Assembly (NCBI GenBank): GCA_038534295.1
Contig: JBCAXA010000001.1
Location: 248,001 to 312,000 of the forward strand
DNA length: 64,000 bases
Direction: 5' to 3'
Source of the DNA: JBCAXA01 sp038534295
GTDB taxonomy: Bacteria > Pseudomonadota > Gammaproteobacteria > Steroidobacterales > Woeseiaceae
The notes under the pieces are model-generated. The model worked only from the letters and a program-made list of their open reading frames with translations. It was not told the origin of the DNA and did not search any database. A program made the translations under genes and the position numbers. Shown in pieces: positions 15,602 through 25,700 of the stretch (the first letter of the stretch is position 1; each line of letters begins with the position of its first letter).

Positions 15602-16803
15602 GCGTTTAGTGTAGCGAGCAATTCGTCGGCCGACGCGAATCGCTCGGCCGGGTCGATCGCCGCCATGCGCTCGAATAACGCCTGATAGTCCCTGTATTGC
15701 TCGCCGAGCGACGGCCGCGCGTCATGGCTGTGGCGAAAGATGATGCCCATCGGATTGTCCGCAACGAATGGCTTTTCGCCGGTCAGCATCTCGAAAAAAA
15801 TGATGCCCAAGCTGTAAATGTCAGAACGTTCGTCGACCGGACGAGCATGGCCCTGCTCCGGGCTCATGTAATACGGCGTACCGAATATCTCGCCTGTGCC
15901 CGTGATCTCAGCGGCGATACTGAGCTGCTTGGCGAGTCCGAAATCGATTAATGCGCAACTGCCGTCACGCCGACACATGACGTTGCCCGGCTTGAGGTCA
16001 CGGTGCAGAATGCCAACGCCGTGGATCGCGCTCAGTGCCGCGGCAAGCTCGCGCGTCGCCGTCAATGCCTCATCGACAGTCACGCCGCGCCGAATGCGAC
16101 CGCGCAAGTCGCCCTCCGGAAAATACTCCATCACGATGTAGGCATGATCGTCGCCGACACCGAAATCATTGATCTCGACAATGTTTGGGTGGCGCAAGGT
16201 CGAAATGACCTCGTACTCCTGTAGAAACCGGTTGAAGATCTCGTCGGCCTTGTCCGAGAGGTCCGGCACGTGCCGGACGACCTTCAAGACCTTGTAGCCA
16301 AGCTCGCGCTCGCTCTGCGCGAGATACACCGCAGAGAAATCGGAGCCGGCTAGCTTGCGAACGAAGCGGTAGCCGCGCGCCGCGAGCGTACCGGCATCTT
16401 CGGAAAAAAACAGGCTGTTGGTCGAGGCCAAGGACTGCCGAGAACGCAAACCCTCGCGCAGCGCATCGATCAATACCTCGTGGGTCAATCCCTCGCGTGC
16501 GACCACCGCAGCGGCGCCGCAGTTGCGCCACTCGGCAATGCTGTCGATCGAATCGGCAATGACAACGACAGGCGGAAACATACGGATGGGTTTGGCGCGC
16601 TCAAGCAGCAAATCGACCCGCATCGGCTCGATCTGCTCGCTGACGACGATCAAATCACTGCCGGCCCCCGAGAAATCGTCCGGCAGCGCGCCCATGGTGC
16701 CGGGTTCGAAGCCCGACACTTGGGCATCCGGCCATGGGATCGAAACGTGATGCATGATCAGCCGCCGGAACGCGTCCTGATTGTCCAGAACCAGGATTTT
16801 CAT
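15598..16803 (-). CDS. Ser/Thr protein kinase with N-terminal pseudo-receiver domain
   Basis: The 401-residue cytoplasmic protein has two parts. Residues 1 to about 125 look like a response-regulator receiver (MKILVLDNQ strand), but the phospho-acceptor position in DLIVVSEQ is not Asp, so it should not be phosphorylated by a histidine kinase. Residues 140-400 are a Hanks-type kinase: Lys in GYKVLKVV, HRDLKPGNV catalytic loop, IDFGLAKQ metal loop and YYMSPEQ. No membrane segment is seen. It starts 8 bp after purF and overlaps miaE, so it sits inside a purF-kinase-miaE operon. Substrates are unknown. Confidence 0.9.
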   Translation of the reverse strand: MKILVLDNQDAFRRLIMHHVSIPWPDAQVSGFEPGTMGALPDDFSGAGSDLIVVSEQIEPMRVDLLLERAKPIRMFPPVVVIADSIDSIAEWRNCGAAAVVAREGLTHEVLIDALREGLRSRQSLASTNSLFFSEDAGTLAARGYRFVRKLAGSDFSAVYLAQSERELGYKVLKVVRHVPDLSDKADEIFNRFLQEYEVISTLRHPNIVEINDFGVGDDHAYIVMEYFPEGDLRGRIRRGVTVDEALTATRELAAALSAIHGVGILHRDLKPGNVMCRRDGSCALIDFGLAKQLSIAAEITGTGEIFGTPYYMSPEQGHARPVDERSDIYSLGIIFFEMLTGEKPFVADNPMGIIFRHSHDARPSLGEQYRDYQALFERMAAIDPAERFASADELLATLNA

Positions 16804-16811
16804 CGTGGCGA

Positions 16812-18350
16812 CTACAGCGCAACGATGCGCGAGCGGCTGCCGGGCGAATCGCTTTGCCCGTCGTCGAACAAACCAAAGTCGTGCTGCGATGCCGACGCCT
16901 GGCCACCGCGCGCGCGTTCCAGTTTGCTGAGGTACTCGTCGGTAACGTCCGCCGTGACATACTCACCCGAGAAACAGGACGTATCGAACGTCGTGATCGG
17001 CGACTTGTCGTGCGTAACGGCCTGCACCAAGTCGTCAAGACGCTGGTACACCAGACCATCACAACCGATGTAGCGCTCGATCTCGGTCTCGCTCCGACCG
17101 TGTGCAATCAGCTCGCCAGCCGCAGGCATATCGATGCCGTAGACATTCGGAAAACGAACCGGCGGCGCAGCAGACGCGAAATACACTTTGCGAGCGCCGG
17201 CCTCGCGCGACATCCTGACAATCTGTCGCGACGTCGTACCGCGAACGATGGAGTCATCGACCAACAAAACGTTCTTCCCGCGAAATTCGAGTTCGATGGG
17301 GTTGAGTTTTTGCCGGACCGATTTCTCGCGCTGCTGTTGCCCGGGCATGATGAACGTGCGGCCAATGTACCGATTCTTGATAAAACCCTCGCGATACTTG
17401 ACGCCAAGACGGTGTGCTACTTGGACGGCCGCTGTCCGGCTGGTATCGGGAATGGGAATGACGACGTCGATATCATGCCGCGGCCAACGCGCTAGGACGG
17501 TGTCCGCCAGGCGCTCGCCCATGCGCAAACGCGCTTTGTACACCGATAACTCATCGATGATCGAATCGGGCCGCGCGAAATAGACAAACTCAAAGATGCA
17601 CGGACTGTGCTGAGCCGGCTCGGCGCATTGAGCGCTGTGCAAATGACCGTCCAATGAAACGTAAATGGCTTCGCCCGGCGCGATATCGCGAACCCGTTCG
17701 AAACCGAGGGCGTCCAAGGCCACCGACTCTGAGGCCACCATGTACTCCGGGCCACGTGCCGATGCGCGTACGCCTAGGATCAACGGTCGAATGCCGTGTC
17801 GATCGCGAAACGCAACCATCCCCTGACCGACGATCAATGCCGCTACGGCAAACGCGCCTCGACAGCGTCTGTGCATCGCTTTGACGGCCGCGAACACGAT
17901 ATCGGGAGTCAGCGTTGGCTCGGCGCGTTCCTGCAACTCGTGTGCGAGGACGTTTAACAGGATTTCTGAATCGGAGCCGGTGTTGAGATGCCGCCGGTCG
18001 ACATCCTGCAGCAGCTTGCCGAGTTCCTCGGCATTGGTGAGGTTGCCGTTGTGTGCGAGGCAGATACCGTACGGTGAGTTGACGTAGAACGGCTGTGCCT
18101 CGGCCGAGCTTGCGCAACCCGCCGTTGGATAACGCACATGACCAATACCAACCGTGCCCTCGAGCTTCAGCATGTGACGCTGCTGGAACACGTCGCGCAC
18201 CAGCCCGTTCTTACGCCGCGCATGCAGCCGGTCGCCGTCCAGCGTGGCAATACCGGCGGCATCCTGTCCGCGATGCTGTAACACCGTCAGCGCATCGTAA
18301 ATGCGCTGATTGACCGACTCATGGCCAACCAGCCCAACAACACCACACAT
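16812..18350 (-). CDS. purF: Amidophosphoribosyltransferase
   Basis: PurF catalyses the first committed step of purine synthesis, PRPP plus glutamine to phosphoribosylamine. The 512-residue protein starts MCGVVGLVGH, so Cys2 is the glutaminase nucleophile once Met is removed. It carries LQHRGQDAAGI and HNGNLTN in the glutaminase domain and the PRPP loop VLLVDDSIVRGTTS in the transferase domain. cvpA precedes it by 24 bp, the usual cvpA-purF pairing. Confidence 0.98.
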   Translation of the reverse strand: MCGVVGLVGHESVNQRIYDALTVLQHRGQDAAGIATLDGDRLHARRKNGLVRDVFQQRHMLKLEGTVGIGHVRYPTAGCASSAEAQPFYVNSPYGICLAHNGNLTNAEELGKLLQDVDRRHLNTGSDSEILLNVLAHELQERAEPTLTPDIVFAAVKAMHRRCRGAFAVAALIVGQGMVAFRDRHGIRPLILGVRASARGPEYMVASESVALDALGFERVRDIAPGEAIYVSLDGHLHSAQCAEPAQHSPCIFEFVYFARPDSIIDELSVYKARLRMGERLADTVLARWPRHDIDVVIPIPDTSRTAAVQVAHRLGVKYREGFIKNRYIGRTFIMPGQQQREKSVRQKLNPIELEFRGKNVLLVDDSIVRGTTSRQIVRMSREAGARKVYFASAAPPVRFPNVYGIDMPAAGELIAHGRSETEIERYIGCDGLVYQRLDDLVQAVTHDKSPITTFDTSCFSGEYVTADVTDEYLSKLERARGGQASASQHDFGLFDDGQSDSPGSRSRIVAL

Positions 18351-18374
18351 CAGCGCGTACTCCGTTGCACGACC

Positions 18375-18926
18375 TTAGGCCTCCACCGCCGGTTCATTGC
18401 TAGGTTCTTCGGCAGGTTCAGCCGGTGGCTTGATATATTCGAGGGCCTTCGGCGCGAGCACCCGAATACCCTCACCGACTCGCTCGGCGTAGGGCATGAG
18501 TTTCGAATTCTGCCACCAGCTGTCCTGTGAGAACCCAAGATAGTTGCCGGCCAGCGCCATAACCCCGAGCAGCAAGGCACCGCGAAAAAAACCAAAGCCC
18601 ATGCCGAGAATCCGATCGGTACCGGTGAGGCCGGTTTGGTTGATGACGTAGGACAGCGCCCAGCCAAGCAATCCGCCGACCATCAGCACCGCGAAAAATA
18701 CCAGCGCTCGACCGAGCCACATTTTCATGGCCTGTGACTCCTCGAGTGCACCAAAACCAATGACCGATCCGATCAGCTGACTACCGGCCGGCGCAAACTG
18801 CAACGCCGCCCAGGCAGCAAACAGCAAGGCGGCCACGGATACGGCCTCCTTGATGAAGCCGCGGAACAATCCCACCACCATGCTGAGCGCAATGGCGCCG
18901 ACAATGATCAGGTCAACGACCGCCAT
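18375..18926 (-). CDS. cvpA: CvpA family membrane protein
   Basis: The 183-residue inner-membrane protein has four predicted hydrophobic segments in the first 130 residues and the family pattern DLIIVGAIALSMVVGLFRGF. The C-terminal tail is rich in Pro, Glu and Ala. In E. coli CvpA is needed for colicin V production and contributes to envelope stress tolerance, with no known biochemical activity. It lies in the conserved dedD-cvpA-purF order. Confidence 0.94.
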   Translation of the reverse strand: MAVVDLIIVGAIALSMVVGLFRGFIKEAVSVAALLFAAWAALQFAPAGSQLIGSVIGFGALEESQAMKMWLGRALVFFAVLMVGGLLGWALSYVINQTGLTGTDRILGMGFGFFRGALLLGVMALAGNYLGFSQDSWWQNSKLMPYAERVGEGIRVLAPKALEYIKPPAEPAEEPSNEPAVEA

Positions 18927-18952
18927 GGATACTCCGCGTTAATCGTCGCCGC

Positions 18953-19684
18953 TCATGGATGCGGTACCACTCGCCCTTTGTGACCTTTGGCGGCGAGTTC
19001 CGCCGCCAGTTTCTCGGCAGCCGCTCGGTCTGCCACAGGACCGACGCGAACACGGTGCAATACGCTGCCGTCCCGACGAATCTCCGTCAAGAACGCTGGA
19101 ATGTCGCTGGCCCGTAATTCGGCCGCCAGTCGGCTGGCGTTGTCTTTGGCCGAGAAGCTACCGAGCTGGACCGCCCAAAGACCCTCGCCGGACGCCGCTG
19201 GCGGCGAATCTGGAACGTCGGTAGCAGACGCTGGCTCGACGGCTGGTGGTTCGTCACGAGACGCCTCGGCGCGTTGCGGTGGTGCGGTGTCCGCACGCGC
19301 CACTGGCGGCGGCGCCTGCTCCGTCGAAGGCGGCGCAGCGTCCGTCGTGCTGGGCTCAGTCGTGGCCGCCGCGGCGCTCGGGTTATCCGAGGCCGATTCG
19401 CCAGTCGCCTGCTCCGCGGGCGGCGCAGTCTCCGTCGGCATCGGTTGCTCGAGGTCGATGGTTTGCCTTTCCTTCGGCATATCGGCGACGCCCGGCAATT
19501 CGACGCTCTCGCTGATGGTTTGGTCGCTGTCGCTCGGGCCGTCCAGGAAGACGGGCACGATCCACAGCATCGCCGCAACGAGAACGACGGCGCCGACGAG
19601 ACGTTGTTTGGTGGATTGGTCCAACAGCGTTCTTGACCGAATGGCTCGCGCAGGCGGCGGAGCGTAGCAGAAATTATAGCCCAA
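18953..19684 (-). CDS. dedD: SPOR-domain cell division protein, DedD-like
   Basis: This is a bitopic inner-membrane protein: one membrane helix near residues 29-46, a long Pro/Ala/Thr/Glu-rich linker, and a C-terminal SPOR domain (GLWAVQLGSFSAKDNASRLA, then RVRVGPVADRAAAEKLA) that binds denuded septal peptidoglycan. The start is uncertain. The ATG at 19684 gives an odd 20-residue leader, while a TTG at 19624 gives MDQSTKQRLVGAVV, which resembles the DedD N-terminus better. It lies between folC and cvpA, as dedD does in E. coli. Confidence 0.85.
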   Translation of the reverse strand: MGYNFCYAPPPARAIRSRTLLDQSTKQRLVGAVVLVAAMLWIVPVFLDGPSDSDQTISESVELPGVADMPKERQTIDLEQPMPTETAPPAEQATGESASDNPSAAAATTEPSTTDAAPPSTEQAPPPVARADTAPPQRAEASRDEPPAVEPASATDVPDSPPAASGEGLWAVQLGSFSAKDNASRLAAELRASDIPAFLTEIRRDGSVLHRVRVGPVADRAAAEKLAAELAAKGHKGRVVPHP

Positions 19685-19748
19685 CCGCGTTGCCGAGACT
19701 CTGTGCCTAATCGCCTCGCCTTGCGAGGCACAATAAACAGCCGTTGTC

Positions 19749-21107
19749 TCAGACGCGACGCCCGCGAAGCGTCGCTAACGCCGGACCTACCGCGTGGAAC
19801 GAGCCGAAAACAACTATCCGGTCGGCGCTGTTTGCAAGCTCTCGAACCGCCTGCAACGCGGTCGGCTGCGCGTCAAACCAGGCGCACGGCCGGTTGGTCA
19901 CGGCGGCGATGCGTTGCGCCAAATCGAGCGGCGGTAGCGCCCGTGGCGACTCGATCGGCATTGCAAACCAGTCATCGACCACATCATCGAGCGAGCCTAT
20001 GGCGGCCTCGAGATCTTTGTCGGCAAGCATGCCGACCAATGCCAGCGTGCGTCCTTGGCACGGCTCGCGACGCAGCGTTGCCGCCAGCGCCGCCGCCGAT
20101 GCGGGGTTGTGCGCAACGTCGAGAATCCACGGCGGCCGACCGCTGAGACGTTGAAATCGGCCCGCTACCGCGACCCGTGAGAGCCGATCGGCGGCATCGT
20201 CCGGCAGTCGGCCCAGTCGTGCCAGCAACGCAATCACGCCCGCCGCGTTGGCGATCTGATGATCGCCTGTCAACGTCAGCGGCGGTAGATCGACGAGCGT
20301 CAGCAACGCTGACTCAAACTGCCAATGGCCGTCGCGATGGCGGCCCACCGAATAGTCACGCCCGGCGACCCATAGCGGCGTGCCCACTTGCGCAGCGACT
20401 TCGGCAACCGAATCCGGCATATCGTTGCCGGAAAAAACGGCGGGTGCTCCGCCGCGCAATACCCCCGCCTTTTCGGCACCAATGGCCTCTCGCGTGTCGC
20501 CGAGCCAGCTCTGATGATCAAGATCAATCGACGTAATCAACATGCCGTCCGCCGAAACGGCGTTGACCGCATCCAGCCGACCGCCGAGGCCGACCTCGAG
20601 CAGCGCGACGGCTACTCCCGCGTCGGCGAAGACCGCCAAAGCTGCAAGGGCCGACGCTTCGAAATACGTCAACGGTACGTCGCCGCGCACGGCCTCGATC
20701 CGTTGAAAGGCGGCGATGATGGTGGCGTCGTCGACCGGCGCACCGTCGAGCGCAATGCGCTCGTTGTAGCGAATGAGATGCGGCGATGTGAATGCACCGA
20801 CCGGCTTGCGGGGTTCTCGTAGCAGCGCATCGAGCATCGCAACGGAAGAACCCTTGCCGTTGGTGCCGGCAACGGTAATCGTCAGATCGGGACGCTCGAG
20901 CTCGAGCGCATCGAGAACCGCACGCGTGCGACCGAGACCAAGCTCGATACGCCGCGGGTTGAGCCGCTGATGGTAGTCCAGCCAGTCCTCGAGCGTAGCG
21001 CTCGGCCCAGGCGCACTGCTTGTAGTCAGCGAATCAGTCCGTGGCCGCTTCAGGCTGGGGTTCCGGTGTTGGCGCGACAACACCCGGCTGCGGATAGATC
21101 TTGGCAA
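19749..21107 (-). CDS. folC: Bifunctional folylpolyglutamate synthase / dihydrofolate synthase
   Basis: FolC ligates glutamate to dihydropteroate and to reduced folates. The protein has the Mur-ligase P-loop VAGTNGKGSS, the TSPHL substrate motif, LEVGLGGRLDAVN, SIDLDHQSWLG and the LDVAHNP motif of the C-terminal domain. The frame runs from an ATG at 21107, which would overlap accD by 74 bp. A CTG at 21029, just past the accD stop, gives a family-like leader before TLEDWLDYHQRL and may be the true start, although no Shine-Dalgarno is evident for either. It sits in the accD-folC-dedD order. Confidence 0.94.
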   Translation of the reverse strand: MPRSIRSRVLSRQHRNPSLKRPRTDSLTTSSAPGPSATLEDWLDYHQRLNPRRIELGLGRTRAVLDALELERPDLTITVAGTNGKGSSVAMLDALLREPRKPVGAFTSPHLIRYNERIALDGAPVDDATIIAAFQRIEAVRGDVPLTYFEASALAALAVFADAGVAVALLEVGLGGRLDAVNAVSADGMLITSIDLDHQSWLGDTREAIGAEKAGVLRGGAPAVFSGNDMPDSVAEVAAQVGTPLWVAGRDYSVGRHRDGHWQFESALLTLVDLPPLTLTGDHQIANAAGVIALLARLGRLPDDAADRLSRVAVAGRFQRLSGRPPWILDVAHNPASAAALAATLRREPCQGRTLALVGMLADKDLEAAIGSLDDVVDDWFAMPIESPRALPPLDLAQRIAAVTNRPCAWFDAQPTALQAVRELANSADRIVVFGSFHAVGPALATLRGRRV

Positions 21108-21933
21108 ACAAATCGCTCAGATAAGCGCGCAAATCGCGCCGGTCGACGATCGCATCGATCGCGCCATGCTCGAGCAGAAACTCACTGCGCTGAAAACCGT
21201 CCGGCAGCGTTTCGCGAACCGTTTGCTCGATGACCCGCGGACCGGCAAAACCGATCAGAGCGCCCGGCTCCGCCAAGTTCACGTCGCCGAGCATCGCGAG
21301 GCTTGCCGACACGCCGCCAGTTGTCGGATCCGTCAGCACCGACACGTATGGGACCTTAAGCTCTGCCAGCCGTGCTAATGCCGCGCTGGTCTTGGCCATT
21401 TGCAGCAGCGAGTACAGCGCCTCCTGCATGCGCGCGCCGCCACTGGCTGAAAAAGACACCAACGGAACACGCTCATCGCAGGCAACCCGCGCGGCCCGCG
21501 CGAATCGCTCGCCGACGACCGAGCCCATCGAGCCGCCCATGAACCGAAACTCAAACGCTGTCGCTACCAGCGGGCGACCCTCAAGCTGGCCGCGCATCGC
21601 GACCAATGCATCGCGCTCGCCGGTGTTTTTCTGCGCCTGATACAGCCGATCCCGATAACGCTTGGAATCGCGAAACTTCAGCGGATCGTCCGGCTCTAGC
21701 TCCGCGGCAATCTCGGTAGTGCTGCCCTCATCAAAGAACATCGTCAGCCGTTCGCGCGCGCCAATACGCATGTGGTGTCGGCACTGCGGGCAGACTTTGA
21801 AACTCTTGTCGAGCTCGCTGCGAAAAAGCTGGGCGTTACAGCTCGGACACTGAATCCACAGGCCTTCAGGTACGGACTTCGAACGACTCTGCGTCTTGAT
21901 CCGCGACGGGATGATTTTTTCGAACCAGCTCAT
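21034..21933 (-). CDS. accD: Acetyl-CoA carboxylase carboxyltransferase subunit beta
   Basis: AccD with AccA transfers the carboxyl group from carboxybiotin to acetyl-CoA to make malonyl-CoA. The 299-residue protein has the N-terminal zinc ribbon (Cys29, Cys32, Cys48, Cys51), then the crotonase-type core with SFSASGGARMQE and DPTTGGVSAS. A Pro/Glu-rich tail ends the protein. truA is upstream. In Pseudomonas trpF stands between truA and accD, and it is absent here. Confidence 0.98.
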   Translation of the reverse strand: MSWFEKIIPSRIKTQSRSKSVPEGLWIQCPSCNAQLFRSELDKSFKVCPQCRHHMRIGARERLTMFFDEGSTTEIAAELEPDDPLKFRDSKRYRDRLYQAQKNTGERDALVAMRGQLEGRPLVATAFEFRFMGGSMGSVVGERFARAARVACDERVPLVSFSASGGARMQEALYSLLQMAKTSAALARLAELKVPYVSVLTDPTTGGVSASLAMLGDVNLAEPGALIGFAGPRVIEQTVRETLPDGFQRSEFLLEHGAIDAIVDRRDLRAYLSDLFAKIYPQPGVVAPTPEPQPEAATD

Positions 21934-21972
21934 GTTGCGAGTGTAACAACTACCGTTCGTGGCCGGTACAAA

Positions 21973-22773
21973 CTAGCCGAGTCGAAGCGGCGCGAACGTG
22001 TCGGCAAGCGCGGGCGGCGAGCTCGTCAGGTCATGCGCCGCCGGGTAGCTCACGTGCCACAGGTACAGCCCGCTTGGCGGCGCGGCGAACGGTGCAGCGG
22101 TTCGATCGCGCCGCTCGAGCAGACTTGCGATGGCACAGGTCGGCAATTCGCCGCGACCCACTTGGACAAGCGCCCCGACCATATTGCGCACCATATGCTG
22201 CACAAACGCATTGGCGGTGACGTCGAACCAGACCCAGTCGCCGGCGCAGCGAACTTGCGCTGTCGTGACGCATCGAACCGGCGAACGCGACTGGCAACCG
22301 GCCGCTCGAAACGTCGAAAAATCGTGCTCGCCGATGAATGCCTGGCTGGCGGCGTGCATCGCGCCAACGTCGAGCGTCTGCGGGACGCTAAATGCACGGT
22401 TGTGGCTCAGCACCGAGCGTCGAGATTGTTTCCGGATGAGATAAACGTAGCGGCGCGATTCGGCGTCGAAGCGCGCGTGAAACGACGGTGAGACTTCCTG
22501 CACCCAGCGCACGGCAATGTCGTCCGGTAGCGCCGAGTTGGCGCCCGCCAACCAGTTGTGCGGGTGGCGAGTGGCCGTGCCGTCGAAATGCACCACTTGA
22601 CCGACGGCATGCACGCCCGTGTCTGTGCGTCCGGCGCAAACGACCGCCGTATCGGCGTTGGCGATGCGCGACAGCGCGCGCTCGAGTTCAGCCTGCACGG
22701 ACGGTCCATGGTGCTGGCGCTGCCAGCCCATGTACCGTGTTCCGAGATACTCGACGCCGAGTGCGAGGCGCAC
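21973..22773 (-). CDS. truA: tRNA pseudouridine(38-40) synthase
   Basis: TruA isomerises uridines 38, 39 and 40 in the anticodon arm. The 266-residue protein has the catalytic Asp51 in AGRTDTGVHA and the conserved substrate motifs RYVYLIRK and NAFVQHMVRNMVGAL. The start is a GTG that directly follows the fimV stop (TGAGTG), which implies translational coupling with fimV. Confidence 0.97.
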   Translation of the reverse strand: MRLALGVEYLGTRYMGWQRQHHGPSVQAELERALSRIANADTAVVCAGRTDTGVHAVGQVVHFDGTATRHPHNWLAGANSALPDDIAVRWVQEVSPSFHARFDAESRRYVYLIRKQSRRSVLSHNRAFSVPQTLDVGAMHAASQAFIGEHDFSTFRAAGCQSRSPVRCVTTAQVRCAGDWVWFDVTANAFVQHMVRNMVGALVQVGRGELPTCAIASLLERRDRTAAPFAAPPSGLYLWHVSYPAAHDLTSSPPALADTFAPLRLG

Positions 22774-25700
22774 TCAGGAAGCGAGGTCGTCCAGCAACTT
22801 GCGGGCTTCCTGCTGCTGCGCCGAGGAGCCCTCGTCGGCAACTTCGCGAAGGATGCTGCGCGCACCTTCCGGATCGCCCATGTCGATGTACGCGCGTGCC
22901 AGATCGAGTTTGGTGCCGACCTCGGTCATCGTGCGATTATCCGGCTCCCCGTCGACTTGATCGGCGCGCGTTGCCGTGGGTGCGTCGTCGTCGTCCTCGA
23001 CATCCATACCAATATCGAGGTCGAGCTCGGTATCGGCTGCAAGCGAATCGGCGACGATGTCGTTGTCGAGGTCACTTTTGTGGACGCTTTCGAGCGGTCG
23101 CTCGATCGTGGCATCGCCGGCATCTTCGAGATTGGCGAAGTCCGTTTTCTGCAGCGCTGCCGTAAGGTCGTCCAGATCGAGATCGACATCCTCGCTCTGG
23201 ATAACTTGTACCCGTCCCGTGTTGCCGTCGCCGGTTTCCGAAAACGCTGGCTCCTCAGCCAGCAGCGTCTCAGCGTCACTGCCCGTTGCGATCAGCGAGT
23301 CGTCGAGATCCACTGGCGCCATCAGCGTGTCTTCGTTCGAGTCGTTAGCGGACGGTGCCAGCACGGTGACACTTTCGCCGGTGCTCGGCTGACGCAAGGT
23401 TTCATCCTGCTCACCGATCTGGTCGATGTCAGCGTCGCCGATACCGAGCGTCTCGATGCTCGATTCGATATCGAGCTCTTCGATATCGGACATGTTGATG
23501 ATGGCCGATCGTTCGGCGCTGTCTTCGAGACCGGCCAAATCCAAGCCGAGATCATCGAGATCGATTTCTGACGTATCGTCAGCGTTGACCGATGCATCGG
23601 CTTGCACCGATGGGTTCTCGATCGTCGGTGTTTCCTGGGTCGCCGCATCGTCGACGAATCGTTCGACCGTCGGACTCTCGTCGTCGGCCAAGCGTTCGAC
23701 GGTTGGGCTGTCGTCGTCTACGAGGCGCTCGACGGTCGGGCTGTCATCGTCTTGGTTGCCGGTGCGCTCCACCGTCGGTCCGTCATCCGCCGGGTCGAAA
23801 AAGTTGCCCGGATCGAGATCGATCTGGCTGGATTCATGCGCACCGGTCGCAGCAAATTCAAAGTCGAGACCGCCGGCCTCGCCGCGGCCGGCCGCGTCGT
23901 TATCGGCGCTCAACAGTTCTGCGGAACCCTCGTCCTCGACGGCAAAGTCGATTTCCATGCTGTCGGCACTGTCGCTGTCCGCGGCGAAATCGAGATCGAC
24001 CGATTCGAGTGCAGCGGCCGGGGCCTCGCCGCTAAACAGCTCGTGCGCCGGCGCAATCTGTTGACCCATGATGCGGATCTTGTCCCAACCTTCGTCGCTG
24101 GCGTCACCGATCTGCTCGCGCAATTCGCCGGCGACTTTGACGAAGCCGTCCTGGTTGCCCCAAACAAAGTAGACCTCGGCGAGCTTTTCTTTGAGATCCC
24201 GGCGCGCCGGGTCGCTCGCGATGGCGCCGGTGATCAGATCCGCGGCTTGATCGTACAAACCGTACGCCATGTGGAAGTCGGCTTCGGCAATCGGATCGGA
24301 CTGATCGAGATTGATCGCCGTTTCGCTGCTAAACGTATCCTCAATCGAATACGTATCGCTGGATTCCGCGTCGCGCTTGGCCGGTGCGAGAGACTCGTCG
24401 AGACTGGCCGTTGTCCGGCCCTTTTCAGATTCGACCACGACGATGGACTCATCGTCGCTCGCCAACGCCCGCAAACGCGAGGTTGCCTCACGCGAATCGT
24501 CGTCGACGCCCTCGAAATCGTCGAGCGCTTCCCACGTGCCGGTTGAATCGTCGTCAGAGCGCCGCATCCGCGCCAACATTGGCAGCAGCAACAGCAACGC
24601 AACGACGCCAAGCCCGACCCACGTCCAAATGTTGCTGAAAAGCCCCAGCGCCCGATCGATCAACGACGGCGCTGGCTCAGGCGCAGCGACGACCGGTGTC
24701 GGGGTCGGTCGGGTCGGCTCCGTCGTCGCGGCCGGCGGCTCGTCGGCAGGCGCGCTGTCGGTACCGCCGTCAACCGCAGCAACCGTCGCTGGATCCGTGC
24801 CAGCATCGGTCGGCTCGGACTCAACGAAAATGTCGTCGCCGGGCTCTGGCTCGAGATCGACACCAGGACTGACCACCGCATCATCGTCGGTACGCTCGTC
24901 CTGTGTGGGACCGTCGATAATCGCGGCGGCATCGGCGCCGGTTTCGATGGCCGCCAAACGCGCTCGCAGCTCCGCAAGTTCGCGATCACGAACGGCCAGC
25001 AGCCGTTCGCTTTCCGCCAATTGGTCCTGCAGGGCCGCAACGTCGCCGCTGGTCGACGCACCGCTGGACCCACCGGTGCGGTCGCTTGCGAGCCCGCCGG
25101 TAGTCCCGGCATCGTCGACCGGCACTAGCCGTAGCGTCCCGTTTTGTTGTGCCGCAGCCGGGCCGGTAGGGCGCCAGTTGGCGTTCTGCCGGCGCACTTC
25201 GCTGAGCGCATCGCCACGCGTGCGGCCGCGCATTTCATCGGCGCTGGGTATGCGCAACGTAGCGCCAGCGCTAACGAGATTGATGTTGCCGCCGAACGCG
25301 CCTCGATTGGCGTCGAACAGCGCCAGCATCACTTGATTGGTCGACAGATCGTTGGCCGGGCGCACCCGCTCGGCAATTTCCCAAAGCGTATCGTTGCGCT
25401 GCACGACGTACGCATCACCGTCGAACGTCCGCTGGCGTCGCGGCGCTGGTGCATCGGCGGGCGCCGGCCGGCGAACGGTGCCGCCGCTTTGCCGCGGTGC
25501 TGCAGTGCGTTGCGGCGCAGGCGCCATGGTGGCCCGCTCAGCAAACACGGGCGGGTCGAGTAGCACGGTGTACTCGCGCAGCAACCGACCGCGCGACCAA
25601 TTGGCCTCGACCAGCATGGTCACGAACGGCTCGGTAATTGGCGCGTCACTCGTCAATCGCACCACGGCACCGTCGTTGGTGCGCGTAATGTCGAAGCGAA

